DNA from: CAZEHO01 sp964511945
Lineage (GTDB): Bacteria > Actinomycetota > Acidimicrobiia > Spongiisociales > UBA11373
Direction: 5' to 3'
Length of the DNA stretch: 64,000 bases
Assembly (NCBI GenBank): GCA_964511945.1
Contig: CAZEHO010000001.1
Location: 124,001 to 188,000 of the forward strand
In this document: positions 51,737 to 60,130 of the stretch, one piece after another
Position numbering within the stretch: position 1 is the first letter of the stretch
Layout: each line of letters begins with the position of its first letter
Notes under the pieces: generated by a model
Databases searched by the model: none
The model's input: only the letters and a program-made list of their open reading frames with translations
Told to the model about the DNA's origin: nothing
Position numbers and translations under genes: made by a program

Positions 51737-52107
51737 GTGACGGCTTGGGCGCGATGCGGGTCGTCGACGGCGATGGCGAACTCGAGCCCTTCGGCAGACG
51801 ATCGGAGCAGGTACATCGCGTCGATATTGACCTTGGCGTCAGCGAGCCGACGCGTCATCGCGGCGAGCGCCCCGGGTCGCGGCTCCAGGGTGGTGACCAG
51901 AACCTCACGTTCCTCGAAGGTGATGTCTGCCAGATGGAGCACCGACCTGGTGGTAGGGGCGTCGTCGACCATCAGCCGGATCTGCCCCTCCTCGTCGAGG
52001 CCGAACGCGGCGAGAGCTTCGATGTTGATTCCGGCCGACGCCAGTTTCTCCGTCAGCGCAGCCAGCATTCCGGGTCGATTCGCCAGGTGCACCGTGAACT
52101 CGGTCAT
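51733..52107 (-). CDS. Tandem ACT-domain protein
   Basis: A 124-residue stand-alone ACT pair. The first domain is FTVHLANRPGMLAALTEKLA (N-R-P-G-M-L turn) with SAGINIEALAAFG. The second is LVTTLEPRPGALAAMTRRLA with DAKVNIDAMYLL. ACT pairs bind amino acids and act as sensors. It may regulate a partner enzyme outside the window. It is coupled to the LLM gene downstream. Confidence 0.88.
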   Translation of the reverse strand: MTEFTVHLANRPGMLAALTEKLASAGINIEALAAFGLDEEGQIRLMVDDAPTTRSVLHLADITFEEREVLVTTLEPRPGALAAMTRRLADAKVNIDAMYLLRSSAEGLEFAIAVDDPHRAQAVT

Positions 52108-52141
52108 GTCCCGATGCTACGCCGTTCGCCGGACTGGTTGC

Positions 52142-52147
52142 TACCTT
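52142..52147 (+). promoter_or_regulatory. -10 hexamer of the small lipoprotein-NUDIX pair
   Basis: TACCTT, six bases (CGCCTG), then the GTG at 52154. No ribosome binding site; leaderless arrangement. Confidence 0.5.
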
Positions 52148-52153
52148 CGCCTG

Positions 52154-52531
52154 GTGCGCACTTCGACCCTTCTCGTCATCGCCGCGATCGCCGCCGCCGG
52201 ATGCAGCGACGCCGCTTCGGACGGTGCGACATGCGCACACGTCATCGATGCGGTGGCGACCCGCAGCGGGGAGCAGTGGACCTTCGCGGTGAGCGTGCGT
52301 TCCGCCGACACCGGGTGGGAACAGTATGCCGATGGCTGGGAGGTCCTGGACGGGGATGGGGCGGTGCTCGGCACTCGGATCCTGGCACACCCTCACGTTG
52401 ATGAGCAGCCCTTCACCAGATCCCTGAGCGGCGTGACCATTCCCGATGACATCGGCGAGGTCCGGATTCGCGCTCGCGATTCGGTCGGCGGGTTCTGCGG
52501 CGACGAGTTCGTGCTGGAGTTACCCCGATGA
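52154..52531 (+). CDS. Small lipoprotein
   Basis: A 125-residue exported protein: signal VRTSTLLVIAAIAAAG, lipobox AAGC, then SDAASDG. The mature part reads like a single beta-sandwich domain (WTFAVSVRSADTGWEQYADG, EVRIRARDSVGGFCGDEFVL), with two Cys that could pair. The design recalls small immunoglobulin-like domains; no family is assigned. Its stop overlaps the NUDIX ATG by 4 nt. Confidence 0.75.
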   Translation: MRTSTLLVIAAIAAAGCSDAASDGATCAHVIDAVATRSGEQWTFAVSVRSADTGWEQYADGWEVLDGDGAVLGTRILAHPHVDEQPFTRSLSGVTIPDDIGEVRIRARDSVGGFCGDEFVLELPR

Positions 52532-53082
52532 AACATCGGGTGCGAGCGGACGGCGAGTGGGTCGAGGTCCCTGTCGCTGAGATGAGCGGCGAGGCCCTCG
52601 TGGTGCCGAACGTCGCCGCCATCGTCGTGCCGGACCGGGATTGCCGGGCGGTGCTGCTGCAGCGGAGGGACAAACCCGGTGAGACGGTTCGGGGCCGCCT
52701 CGAGATCCCAATGGGCCGGTGGCGCGCAGGGGAGACGGCGGATTCGGCACTGCGCCGGGAGGTCACCGAGGAGACCGGCCTCAACGTGACCGAGATCCTC
52801 AGTTCGGCTCCTCAGGAGGTGCGGGCCGATCCGGAGCGGCCGTTCCATTTGCTCGACCCGGCCGCCGTCTCGGTTGGTGTCGGCGGTGCCTATCCGGCCC
52901 TCAACTTGGCATTCGTCTGTGTGGCACCCGGGGAGCCGCGCCCGCAGCCGGGGGAGACCATCGATCCTCGGTGGGTTGGGCTCGACGAACTGCGTCGGCT
53001 CATGGAGACGCCCGAATCATTCACCGGCCCCACCCTGGCCATTCTCACCCGCTGGCTTCGGACCGCGGCGATCGGCGAATAG
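52528..53082 (+). CDS. NUDIX hydrolase
   Basis: A 184-residue NUDIX protein. The box is GRWRAGETADSALRREVTEE followed by TGLN, matching G-x5-E-x7-RE-U-x-EE-x-G-U exactly. The flanking strand is AAIVVPDRDCRAVLLQRRDK. It resembles ADP-ribose pyrophosphatase-type enzymes in length. The ATG overlaps the lipoprotein stop. Confidence 0.9.
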   Translation: MKHRVRADGEWVEVPVAEMSGEALVVPNVAAIVVPDRDCRAVLLQRRDKPGETVRGRLEIPMGRWRAGETADSALRREVTEETGLNVTEILSSAPQEVRADPERPFHLLDPAAVSVGVGGAYPALNLAFVCVAPGEPRPQPGETIDPRWVGLDELRRLMETPESFTGPTLAILTRWLRTAAIGE

Positions 53083-53085
53083 CTC

Positions 53086-53113
53086 GTTGCTGGTTGCCAG
53101 TTGCTAGTTGCTC
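53086..53113. repeat. Four tandem copies of a 7-bp unit
   Basis: GTTGC recurs at 53086, 53093, 53100 and 53107 with an exact period of seven (GTTGCTG, GTTGCCA, GTTGCTA, GTTGCTC). The repeat overlaps the stop codon of the zinc dehydrogenase (53104-53106) and lies on its downstream side. The position relative to the gene end and the copy number match the other heptamer at 24787-24814, although the unit differs. Confidence 0.7.
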
Positions 53114-54129
53114 TCAACCAGCACCTTCATCAGATCGCCGCCGGCGTCGAGGTGCTCGAACGCTTCGGTGGCCCGGCTCATCGGGAACGTCGCCGACAGG
53201 AAGCGGCGGGCCGGCACCCGGCCGGCGGCAATGAGTTCGATCGCTTCGCGGAAGTCCTCGTCGGCATAGACCCTGCTGCCGACCAGGGTGAGTTCCCGCC
53301 AGAAGAACTTGAACAGGTCGACCGGTACCGGCTGCGGATAGATGCCGACTACCACCGCCCGTCCCCGTCCTGCGAGGACGTCGGTCATTGCCAGAGCTCC
53401 CGGCTCCGAACCCGAGACCTCGAAGGCCAGGTCGGCTCCGTCGCCCGAGGTCCATTCGTCGATGAACCCCGGCAGGTCGCCGGCAACCGGGTTAATCGTG
53501 GTGAAGCCGGCCTCCTCGGCGAAGCCGCGTCGGTACGGGTTTGGCTCCGAGACCACGACCTCGCCGCCCTTGTCGGCGGCGACGAGAGCGATGAGTTGGC
53601 CGATCGGTCCGCCGCCGATCACGACGACCTTGTCGCCCGAGTTGATCTCGGCCCGGCGCACGTCGTGAACGGCCACGGCGGTCGGTTCCACCAGGGCCGC
53701 CTCGTCGAGCGGCAGATCAGGCGGGACCCGGTACACCACCCGGGCGGGGGCCACCCATCGCTCCTGCATCGATCCGGGCACATCTATGCCAAGGAACTTC
53801 AGCCGGTAGCAGATGTTCGATGCGCCGGTGGTGCAGGGGCGGCACTCCCCACACCAGTCGAGGGGCCGCACGACAACGTGATCCCCGACGGCCACATGAT
53901 CGACCCCGTCGCCGATCGCCTGGACGACTCCGGAGGTCTCATGGCCGGGTACCAGGCGCTCGGGTACCCGCTGATCCATCGCTCCGTGAAAGATGTGCAG
54001 GTCCGTTCCGCAGATGCCGGTGTAGGCGATGTCGATGGCCACCTGTCCCGGACCGGGAGGATCGGCCGGCACCGACCCCACCTCGAACTTTCGATCACGC
54101 AGGTACTGGACGCCGCGGAGCCCGGTCAT
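53104..54129 (-). CDS. Zinc-dependent medium-chain dehydrogenase
   Basis: A 341-residue MDR dehydrogenase: AYTGICGTDLHIFHG (catalytic Cys), LVPGHETSGVVQ (catalytic His-Glu), structural-zinc region RPLDWCGECRPCTTGASNIC with four Cys, and cofactor fold VVVIGGGPIGQLIALVAAD. The closest groups are threonine dehydrogenase, butanediol dehydrogenase and L-idonate/galactonate-type sugar-acid dehydrogenases. The neighbouring uronate genes favour a sugar-acid role (inference). It is last in the minus-strand catabolic series. Confidence 0.88.
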   Translation of the reverse strand: MTGLRGVQYLRDRKFEVGSVPADPPGPGQVAIDIAYTGICGTDLHIFHGAMDQRVPERLVPGHETSGVVQAIGDGVDHVAVGDHVVVRPLDWCGECRPCTTGASNICYRLKFLGIDVPGSMQERWVAPARVVYRVPPDLPLDEAALVEPTAVAVHDVRRAEINSGDKVVVIGGGPIGQLIALVAADKGGEVVVSEPNPYRRGFAEEAGFTTINPVAGDLPGFIDEWTSGDGADLAFEVSGSEPGALAMTDVLAGRGRAVVVGIYPQPVPVDLFKFFWRELTLVGSRVYADEDFREAIELIAAGRVPARRFLSATFPMSRATEAFEHLDAGGDLMKVLVESN

Positions 54130-54193
54130 CGGGTCCTCCCTTGGAGCGATCGGCGGGCCGGTCGATGGCGTGCAGCGCAGAGGGAGGTCATGG

Positions 54194-55957
54194 CTACCAG
54201 TACTCCTCGTAGTGAACGTTTCCGATCTTGGATCTCCGGGTCAGCGAGAAGCCGCGCTCATGGAGGGTTTGAGCCATGCCTCGCCGGCCCGGAAAGCGTG
54301 GTGTGTCGCCGTCCCACTCGGGGGGCCCGATCATGGCGGGATTCCCGCAGAGAAAGACGTGCGAACTGTCCGGATCGAGCGGTGCGCCCAGGAGCTCTTC
54401 GAGGTCGCCGTCGGCGAGCAGATCCTGGACGTAGCGCTTGCGCTCGATCGCCGGGTCCCGGGTCACGATGGGGCGGTAGTGGTAGTTGCCGAATCGGCGC
54501 TCGAGCTCGCGGTGGGTTTCGAGGTACCCGAGGTCTGAAGTGTTGCGAACCGTCACCACCGACAGCACCGGACCCTGGTGACCCTTCCGAAGTAACTCGG
54601 TGATCATCGAATTGTGGGGTGCTTCTCCGGTCCCGGTCGAGACGAACAAGACCGCGGCATCCGGATCCCGCAGCGGATGCAAGGTGTAGCGCCCGGCGAT
54701 CCGGGGTCCGAGGTAGATGCGATCACCTGCCGCCCGAGTGGCGAGTCGCGGGGTCAGCGCGGGAATGCGGCTGCCGCCCGGAGGAACCCTCACGATGTAG
54801 AACTCCAACTCATCACCGCCGGCCGGGGCCAGATAACCGTCGTCGTCGAAGATCGGGCTGCTGATGGAGTACGACCGCCGGATCAGCTGATCTCGTTTCG
54901 AGACGGATCGTGGATCGGCGACATCATCGATCCGCGGTTCCCAGTACCCGAGACCGAGCGTGGCGTACTGGCCCGGATGGTGAGAGACCTCTCCGCCGTC
55001 GGGAGCGACTCGCAGGATCCAGAGTTCGCCGTGGGTCCTGTCGAATCGCGTGATCGTCGCGTTGTAGAACTGGGCGCGCAGCTCATTTTCGCCGGGGCGT
55101 CGCTGCGGGACAGGGGCGAGATGGTCGGGGAAGTGGCGCCGCGCCAGCGTGGTCCAGGCAGCCGCAGCTTCGAGGATTGCGAACTCGGGTGGGCGTTGCC
55201 AGGTCGTAGCGGCATCGGTGAGGACGTAGATGCCGCTGATGTCGGAGACCTGGAGCAAGGCAGAGACCCCGGCGGGATCGAGCTCGGATCCGAGGGCGAA
55301 GACAACGTGGTCGACCTGCAGGTCCGGTGTGCTCCGATCTGAGAAGAAGGCCATCGGGTAACCCTCGACGGCTGCCACTTCGTCGGGCATCGACTGCCAG
55401 AGGATGGTCAGGCGCCGCTGCGATTCATGATGCTGCAGCCGAGAGCGGCTGAGTGGAGACAGGGTGTCGCGGAGGCGACGGGGGAAGCAGAGCACGACAC
55501 CACAACCGGCGGCCACCAGGTGCTCCGTGAATTCCACGGACGTTTCGCCGCGGCCGACGACCAGGACGTCATCGTCTCCCGTTACCCACTCGCCGAGCTC
55601 GAAGTGAACACGGTCATCCAGGTCGGGCGGGAGGTCGAAGTCCGGAGGGACCGTGGTGCCCGTTCCGACGTCGGCGATGACGCACGTCCTCCCGAATGTG
55701 ATCACGTCCGGTGCGGTGACGGCGATCGTTCCGTCGGGCGTCCGAGTGATGCCGTCGATGCGGTCGACGTAGCGAAGATCGAGGCGATGGTGAGTGACGG
55801 CATCGGGGATGGGGATCCGATCGCGCGTCTCGAGGATGATCACCCGGCCGAGTCCGGCCTCCGCCGCTTCCGCCGCCAGTGACAGGCCGGCGGGTGTTGC
55901 GCCGACGACGACGAGGTCGTAGGCCGGCAGGGGACCGGTGCTGCGATCAAGCGCCAC
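54194..55957 (-). CDS. Flavoprotein-ferredoxin reductase fusion
   Basis: 587 residues in two parts. Part 1 (about 1-285) is a pyridine-nucleotide-disulphide oxidoreductase fold: FAD site DLVVVGATPAGLSLAAEAAE, second Rossmann DDVLVVGRGETSVEF, and no redox CxxC. Part 2 (about 290-587) is a ferredoxin-NADP reductase: FAD site RRSYSISSP (360-368), NADP site FVSTGTGEAPHNSM (438-451) and the C-terminal GNVHYEEYW, a known ending of this reductase type. The start is the GTG at 55957, overlapping the aldolase end by 11 nt. It presumably passes electrons between NAD(P)H and a ferredoxin or another acceptor; its role in the cluster is inferred. Confidence 0.82.
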   Translation of the reverse strand: MALDRSTGPLPAYDLVVVGATPAGLSLAAEAAEAGLGRVIILETRDRIPIPDAVTHHRLDLRYVDRIDGITRTPDGTIAVTAPDVITFGRTCVIADVGTGTTVPPDFDLPPDLDDRVHFELGEWVTGDDDVLVVGRGETSVEFTEHLVAAGCGVVLCFPRRLRDTLSPLSRSRLQHHESQRRLTILWQSMPDEVAAVEGYPMAFFSDRSTPDLQVDHVVFALGSELDPAGVSALLQVSDISGIYVLTDAATTWQRPPEFAILEAAAAWTTLARRHFPDHLAPVPQRRPGENELRAQFYNATITRFDRTHGELWILRVAPDGGEVSHHPGQYATLGLGYWEPRIDDVADPRSVSKRDQLIRRSYSISSPIFDDDGYLAPAGGDELEFYIVRVPPGGSRIPALTPRLATRAAGDRIYLGPRIAGRYTLHPLRDPDAAVLFVSTGTGEAPHNSMITELLRKGHQGPVLSVVTVRNTSDLGYLETHRELERRFGNYHYRPIVTRDPAIERKRYVQDLLADGDLEELLGAPLDPDSSHVFLCGNPAMIGPPEWDGDTPRFPGRRGMAQTLHERGFSLTRRSKIGNVHYEEYW

Positions 55958-56600
55958 GGGCCTCCTGCACCACCTCGACGTATTGACGGGCCAGGTCGGT
56001 GAGTGCTGCCCAGTCGGCGTTGCCGATGAAATCCTTCTTCACCAGCGCCGAGCCGACGCCGAGACAGACGGCTCCGGCTTCGATCCACGACGCTGCCGTG
56101 GTCAGGTCGACGCCGCCGGTGGGGGTCAGCTTGACCTGGGGGAGTGGACCCCGCAGGTCCTTGAAGTAGCGGGGACCGAAGTGGTTGGCCGGGAAGATCT
56201 TCACGATGTCGGCGCCGGCCGACCATGCCGCCATGACCTCCGTTGGGGTGAGCGCACCGGGGATGATCGGGCGGTCGTAACGGTGTGCCATCTCGATCGT
56301 CGGGAGGTCGAGGCTGGGGGCGACGACGAACTCGGCTCCGGCGAGGATCGCCGCTCGGGCCGTCTCGGCGTCGAGTGCGGTACCGACACCGATCACGCAA
56401 TCGTCACCGAGTGCATCGGTGGCCTGGGCGATGGCCTCGATGGCGTTCGGGGTGGTCATCGTGATCTCACATGCGGTGACCCCGCCGGCGAGCAGGGCGC
56501 TGCAGATGTCGACGAGTTGATCGCCCGAGTCGGCTCGGATGACCGCGACGAGTCCGGTCGATTGCAGTTCGGCCAGCACGGCCTGGCGATCTCGAGTCAT
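55947..56600 (-). CDS. eda: KDPG/KHG aldolase
   Basis: A 217-residue class I aldolase of the KDPG/2-keto-4-hydroxyglutarate family: GLVAVIRADSGDQLVDICSA, GVTACEITMTTPNAIEAI (catalytic Glu), VIGVGTALDAETARAAILAG, VKIFPANHFGPRYFKDLRGP (Schiff-base Lys) and KLTPTGGVDL. It splits KDPG to pyruvate and glyceraldehyde-3-phosphate. It is flanked by an SDR and a GH88-like hydrolase gene on the same strand, which suggests the end of a uronate pathway. Confidence 0.93.
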   Translation of the reverse strand: MTRDRQAVLAELQSTGLVAVIRADSGDQLVDICSALLAGGVTACEITMTTPNAIEAIAQATDALGDDCVIGVGTALDAETARAAILAGAEFVVAPSLDLPTIEMAHRYDRPIIPGALTPTEVMAAWSAGADIVKIFPANHFGPRYFKDLRGPLPQVKLTPTGGVDLTTAASWIEAGAVCLGVGSALVKKDFIGNADWAALTDLARQYVEVVQEARGA

Positions 56601-56611
56601 GGCGGTCCTCT

Positions 56612-57385
56612 CTACAGGGTGATCATGGTCAGGCCACCGTCGATGGTGAGCACCTGACCGGTTGCGTACGGGATATCGCCGCGCGCCAGTGCGGCGACGG
56701 CGGAGCCGATGTCCTCGGGCTGGCCCCAGCGGCGCTGCAGCGTGAGCCCCTCAGCGATCAGCTTGTCGTACTTCTCGGTCACCGGGGTGGTCATGTCGGT
56801 TGCGATGATCCCGGGCCGGATCTCGAACACGTCGATGTTGAACTCTGCCAGCCGGGTGGCCCACAGCTTCGTTCCCATGCTGAGCGCCGCCTTGGACAGG
56901 CAGTAGTCGCCGCGGTTGACGGTCGCCACGATCGCATTGATCGAGGTGATGTTCACGATCACACCGCGGAAATCGGGCTCCTGTTCACGCTGGCGAATCA
57001 TCTGATTGGCCGCGGCCTGGGCGAGAAAAAACGGGCCCCGCAGGTTGACGCCGACGACCCGCTCGAATCCCGCTTCGGTTGCCTCGAGGATGTCCTTGCG
57101 GCCCGGCGACGTGATGCCGGCGTTGTTGACGAGCACGTCGAGGCGCCCGAAGGCGTCGAGGGTCTGGGCCATGATCCTGGCCCTGGCATCGGTGTCGGAG
57201 ACATCACCCCTGGCGTAGATGACATCGGCTCCGGGACTGCGAAGTTCATCGAGAGTGTCGGCGACCAGGGAGTCCTCGCGTTCACCGTTGATGGCCACCC
57301 GGTAGCCGTTTGCCACCAGGTGCTTCGCAATCCCGAAACCGATGCCCCGTGAACCACCGGTGACGAGCGCTGCCTTTGTGGTCAT
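56612..57385 (-). CDS. SDR family oxidoreductase, KduD/ketoreductase-like
   Basis: A 257-residue classical short-chain dehydrogenase: ALVTGGSRGIGFGIAKHLVA (TGxxxGIG), VLVNNAGITSPGRKD (NNAG), VIVNITSIN (catalytic Ser), GDYCLSKAALS (Tyr-x3-Lys) and EIRPGIIATDMTTPV. In this operon the best guess is 2-dehydro-3-deoxy-D-gluconate 5-dehydrogenase (KduD) or a related uronate reductase. FabG-like activity cannot be excluded by sequence alone. Confidence 0.85.
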   Translation of the reverse strand: MTTKAALVTGGSRGIGFGIAKHLVANGYRVAINGEREDSLVADTLDELRSPGADVIYARGDVSDTDARARIMAQTLDAFGRLDVLVNNAGITSPGRKDILEATEAGFERVVGVNLRGPFFLAQAAANQMIRQREQEPDFRGVIVNITSINAIVATVNRGDYCLSKAALSMGTKLWATRLAEFNIDVFEIRPGIIATDMTTPVTEKYDKLIAEGLTLQRRWGQPEDIGSAVAALARGDIPYATGQVLTIDGGLTMITL

Positions 57386-57394
57386 CCGTCCTCC

Positions 57395-58771
57395 TCAGGA
57401 TCCAAAGAAGGTGTAGTACGGGCCGCCGGTGGCCAGGCGTTGGGTGTGCAGAGCGAGCTCGACCAGGTGGTAGTCGCCCCACATCACCGCTTCGCCCGAC
57501 GGGATGGCCGACCCTGGGGGGACGTGGTCCCATCCCCGGGGGCGGTGATAGACCCCGTGCAGCAGCAGTCCCTGATGCTCGGGGTCGGTGCTGAGATAGG
57601 GATCGCGCAGCAGCGTGCGGAGCACCGTGAGCCCGGCGGCGGTGTAGCGGGCGCCGTCGGCGTCATCGCGGTCGGTGAGGAATCTGCCCAGGCGGAGCAG
57701 GCCCTGTGCGCCGATGGCGGCGGCCGAACTGTCGACCGGCTCGTGATCGTTGTACGGGTCCGACGGCCGGTCGAGGTAATTGCCCATGTGCGCCAACCCG
57801 GGTGCGCCGGTGTCCCAGTAGGGAATCCCATCGGTCGGGGCGTTTGCGATGAAGAAGTCGCACGAGGCTCGTGCCGCCTTCAGCATCATCTCCTCGATCT
57901 CTTCGCGCCCGCCGTACGGCTCCAGTTCCTCGTCGGGCACCGTTTGGAGGAATTCGAGCTCCTCCGGGTATCCCGACATGATCCACGACAGCCCGCGGGT
58001 CCAGGTGCTGAACGGCGAATAGCCCTGCTGGGTGCTCGAGTTGCGGAAGCGGCCGTCGTTCATGTTGAAGACCGCCTCGTGGGCCACCCGACCCCAGACG
58101 TCGTAGCTGTCGCGTCCCTCGCCGTAGAAGACCACGTAGCGGGCCGTGTTGCGGGCATGCTGCAGCCCTCGATCGAGCAGTGAGAAACGCTCATCGTTCT
58201 CGCCCATGAGAGCGTGACCCAGCTTGTGCGCCAGCATCAGTGCCCGCACCGAGCGGATCGTGTCGCAGAAGAGCGAGTGAGGCCCGTTGAAGGTGTGGAT
58301 GAACCCCGAGCCGTCGTTCAGCCGGCTCCAGCGTGCAGCCTGTGTTGCCCCGCTGGCCTTCAGCGCGATCTCGTAGAAGTCGAGCTCCCACTGATCGTGG
58401 GGAATCCGGCCCTCGAGCATGAGGCGCCGCAGGTTCCCGTAGGTACTGACGTTGTTGAAGCCGTGATCGTGCACTCCGATGTGGGTGACGTGGCTCGCCA
58501 TGTGGTCGACCGTGCCCCGCCGTCCCAGCTCGAGGTATCGCTCGTCGCCGGTGCCGTCGAACTGCAGGACCGCCCAGCCGTAGAGGAATCCCTGCGTCCA
58601 CTCGGTCCACCCCTGCGCCGTGTACGCACCGTCGACGGTGAACACCGGGGTCCCAGCCTCGGGTGGGTACTCCTCAATCAGACGGGCCACCTTGGGGCCG
58701 GAGATCTCCCAGAAGTGCTCGAGGTCGGGGAGAAGGGATTCGGGAGTGAGGGTGGTATCGATGTCGATCAA
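57395..58771 (-). CDS. GH88-like unsaturated glucuronyl hydrolase
   Basis: A 458-residue (alpha/alpha) barrel protein. Features match glycoside hydrolase family 88: THIGVHDHGFNNVSTYGNLR (D102), PHSLFCDTIRSVRALMLAHK (D170, equivalent to the second essential Asp), YSPFSTWTRGLSWIMSGYPE, and HGVYHRPRGWDHV with VMWGDYHLVELAL at the end. It would remove a 4,5-unsaturated uronic acid from oligosaccharides made by polysaccharide lyases. No signal peptide, so it acts in the cytoplasm. The start is TTG at 58771 with GGGGAAG upstream. The substrate (ulvan, pectin, glycosaminoglycan) is unknown. Confidence 0.82.
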   Translation of the reverse strand: MIDIDTTLTPESLLPDLEHFWEISGPKVARLIEEYPPEAGTPVFTVDGAYTAQGWTEWTQGFLYGWAVLQFDGTGDERYLELGRRGTVDHMASHVTHIGVHDHGFNNVSTYGNLRRLMLEGRIPHDQWELDFYEIALKASGATQAARWSRLNDGSGFIHTFNGPHSLFCDTIRSVRALMLAHKLGHALMGENDERFSLLDRGLQHARNTARYVVFYGEGRDSYDVWGRVAHEAVFNMNDGRFRNSSTQQGYSPFSTWTRGLSWIMSGYPEELEFLQTVPDEELEPYGGREEIEEMMLKAARASCDFFIANAPTDGIPYWDTGAPGLAHMGNYLDRPSDPYNDHEPVDSSAAAIGAQGLLRLGRFLTDRDDADGARYTAAGLTVLRTLLRDPYLSTDPEHQGLLLHGVYHRPRGWDHVPPGSAIPSGEAVMWGDYHLVELALHTQRLATGGPYYTFFGS

Positions 58772-58800
58772 GGCAGCTTCCCCTGTCGGTCCAACGCAGC

Positions 58801-58829
58801 GGCCGGGGGCCTCCTCGGCGTCCCCGGCC
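58801..58829 (-). terminator. Hairpin between the dehydrogenase and GH88 genes
   Basis: GGCCGGGG (58801-58808) pairs with CCCCGGCC (58822-58829) across a 13-nt loop in the 76-bp gap between the two genes. It could be a partial terminator or an mRNA-stabilising element that sets unequal expression along the operon. Confidence 0.4.
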
Positions 58830-58847
58830 TGCTGCCCTGGGTGCTTC

Positions 58848-59984
58848 TCAGTGCTCGTGAACGATGACGCCGCGCAGGTTCTTGCCGGCGTGCATATCGG
58901 CGTATCCCTCGTTGATCTCGTCGACCGCGTAGGTCTTCGTGACCATGTCGTCGAGGTTGAACTGCCCGTACTTGAACATGGTGGCCAGGTTCGGGATGTC
59001 GTAGCTGAAGCTCGAGTTCCCGTACAGCACGCCGCGGAGTTGCTTGGCGAACACCACCAGGTCGGCCGAGTCGATCGGGATCGGGGCGTTGGTGCCCATC
59101 CCGCCGCCGAGACCGACCACCGCGCAGATGCCGCGCTTGCGAATCGTCGAGAATGCTTCGGCGATGTGATGCGGCTTGGTGATGCCGACCGTCACCACCG
59201 CCGAGTCGACCCCCTGGCCGTTGGTCTCGTGGGCGATGAGCTCGCGGGCCTCGTCCACGGTGGCGAAGGAATGAGTGGCGCCGAACTTCTCGAGGGCCAT
59301 CTTGCGATGGAACTCAGAGGTGTCGATGGCGATGTTGATCCGGGCGCCGATGATCGACGCCCCCTGCACGGAGTTCATGCCGACGCCGCCGCACCCCATG
59401 GTCAGGCAGACGTATCCCGGCTTGGCCTCGGCGACCCGGGTCATGGCTCCGAACCCGGTGGGCACACCGCAGCTCAGCAGGCAGGCCTGCTCGGGCGGAA
59501 GGTCGTCGTCCACCTTGACGCACTGCTCTTCGGGGGTCACCAGCCAGTTGGCGAAGGTGCCCAGCCGGAGGTTGGCGCCCAGCGGCTTGCCGTCGTAGAA
59601 GAAACGGGCCGTGCCGTCCAGCATGAAGCCGGCATCCATGTCGCGGCCGTTGTCGCAGATCGCCTGCATGCCCCGGCTGCACCAGTAGCAGTAGCCGCAT
59701 GCCGGCAGGTAGCCGACGACGACCTTGTCGCCGACCTTGACCCTTTGTACCCCGGCGCCGACCTTCTCGACGATGCCGCAGCCCTCATGGCCGCACAGCA
59801 GAGGGAGGGGGTAGGCGATGTCACCGGTGAGCACGTGGTCGTCGGAGTGGCAGAGTCCGGCGGTGAGCACCCGGATCAGGACCTCGTTGTCCCTGGGTTC
59901 CTCGAGCTCGACCTTCTCGACCTGCCACGGGGTGTTGTTCTCGAAGCAGATCGCTCCGCGAACATCGAGATCCATTCTCGCCAT
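58848..59984 (-). CDS. NDMA-dependent alcohol dehydrogenase (copy 1)
   Basis: A 378-residue zinc dehydrogenase of the NDMA-dependent alcohol dehydrogenase family (Rxyl_3153-like), whose members hold their nicotinamide cofactor tightly and depend on an external carrier, probably mycofactocin. Motifs: TAGLCHSDDHVLTGD (catalytic Cys), LLCGHEGCGIVEKVG (His-Glu), structural zinc CGYCYWCSRGMQAIC, and TMGCGGVGMNSVQGA. About two-thirds identical by eye to the gene at 62210-63340. GGGAGA precedes the ATG. Two LacI-like operators lie upstream. Confidence 0.88.
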   Translation of the reverse strand: MARMDLDVRGAICFENNTPWQVEKVELEEPRDNEVLIRVLTAGLCHSDDHVLTGDIAYPLPLLCGHEGCGIVEKVGAGVQRVKVGDKVVVGYLPACGYCYWCSRGMQAICDNGRDMDAGFMLDGTARFFYDGKPLGANLRLGTFANWLVTPEEQCVKVDDDLPPEQACLLSCGVPTGFGAMTRVAEAKPGYVCLTMGCGGVGMNSVQGASIIGARINIAIDTSEFHRKMALEKFGATHSFATVDEARELIAHETNGQGVDSAVVTVGITKPHHIAEAFSTIRKRGICAVVGLGGGMGTNAPIPIDSADLVVFAKQLRGVLYGNSSFSYDIPNLATMFKYGQFNLDDMVTKTYAVDEINEGYADMHAGKNLRGVIVHEH

Positions 59985-59999
59985 GGCTGTCTCCCTTCA

Positions 60000-60015
60000 G
60001 GTAAGCGCTTTCCCC
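60000..60015. promoter_or_regulatory. LacI-family-like operator, proximal, dehydrogenase copy 1
   Basis: GGTAAGCGCTTTCCCC (60000-60015), with palindromic core AAGCGCTT (60003-60010) centred on CG at 60006-60007. It is 16 nt upstream of the ATG at 59984. It matches 15 of 16 bases with the site at 63361-63376. Confidence 0.6.
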
Positions 60016-60086
60016 TGTGAAGCCTTGGCTGTTGGCGATCCTATCATCGATGGCCATGGGCTGCCATCGGGAGTTGAGGCAACGTG

Positions 60087-60101
60087 CTGAAACCGCTTCC
60101 C
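60087..60101. promoter_or_regulatory. LacI-family-like operator, distal, dehydrogenase copy 1
   Basis: CTGAAACCGCTTCCC (60087-60101), centre CG at 60094-60095, 88 bp from the proximal site. The half-site ACCGCTT-CCC is shared with the other sites; the other half is weaker. Confidence 0.4.
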
Positions 60102-60130
60102 GACCTGCTGAGACGGCTTGACGGTGATCC

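Noticed and set aside
53101..54603. A 500-codon open frame on the plus strand over the zinc dehydrogenase
   Set aside because: It is antisense to a well-supported dehydrogenase and to part of the reductase fusion, and it is rich in Arg, Gly and Pro without motifs.
54194..54900. Thioredoxin reductase
   Set aside because: The flavoprotein part lacks a redox-active CxxC, and the C-terminal half is a ferredoxin reductase.
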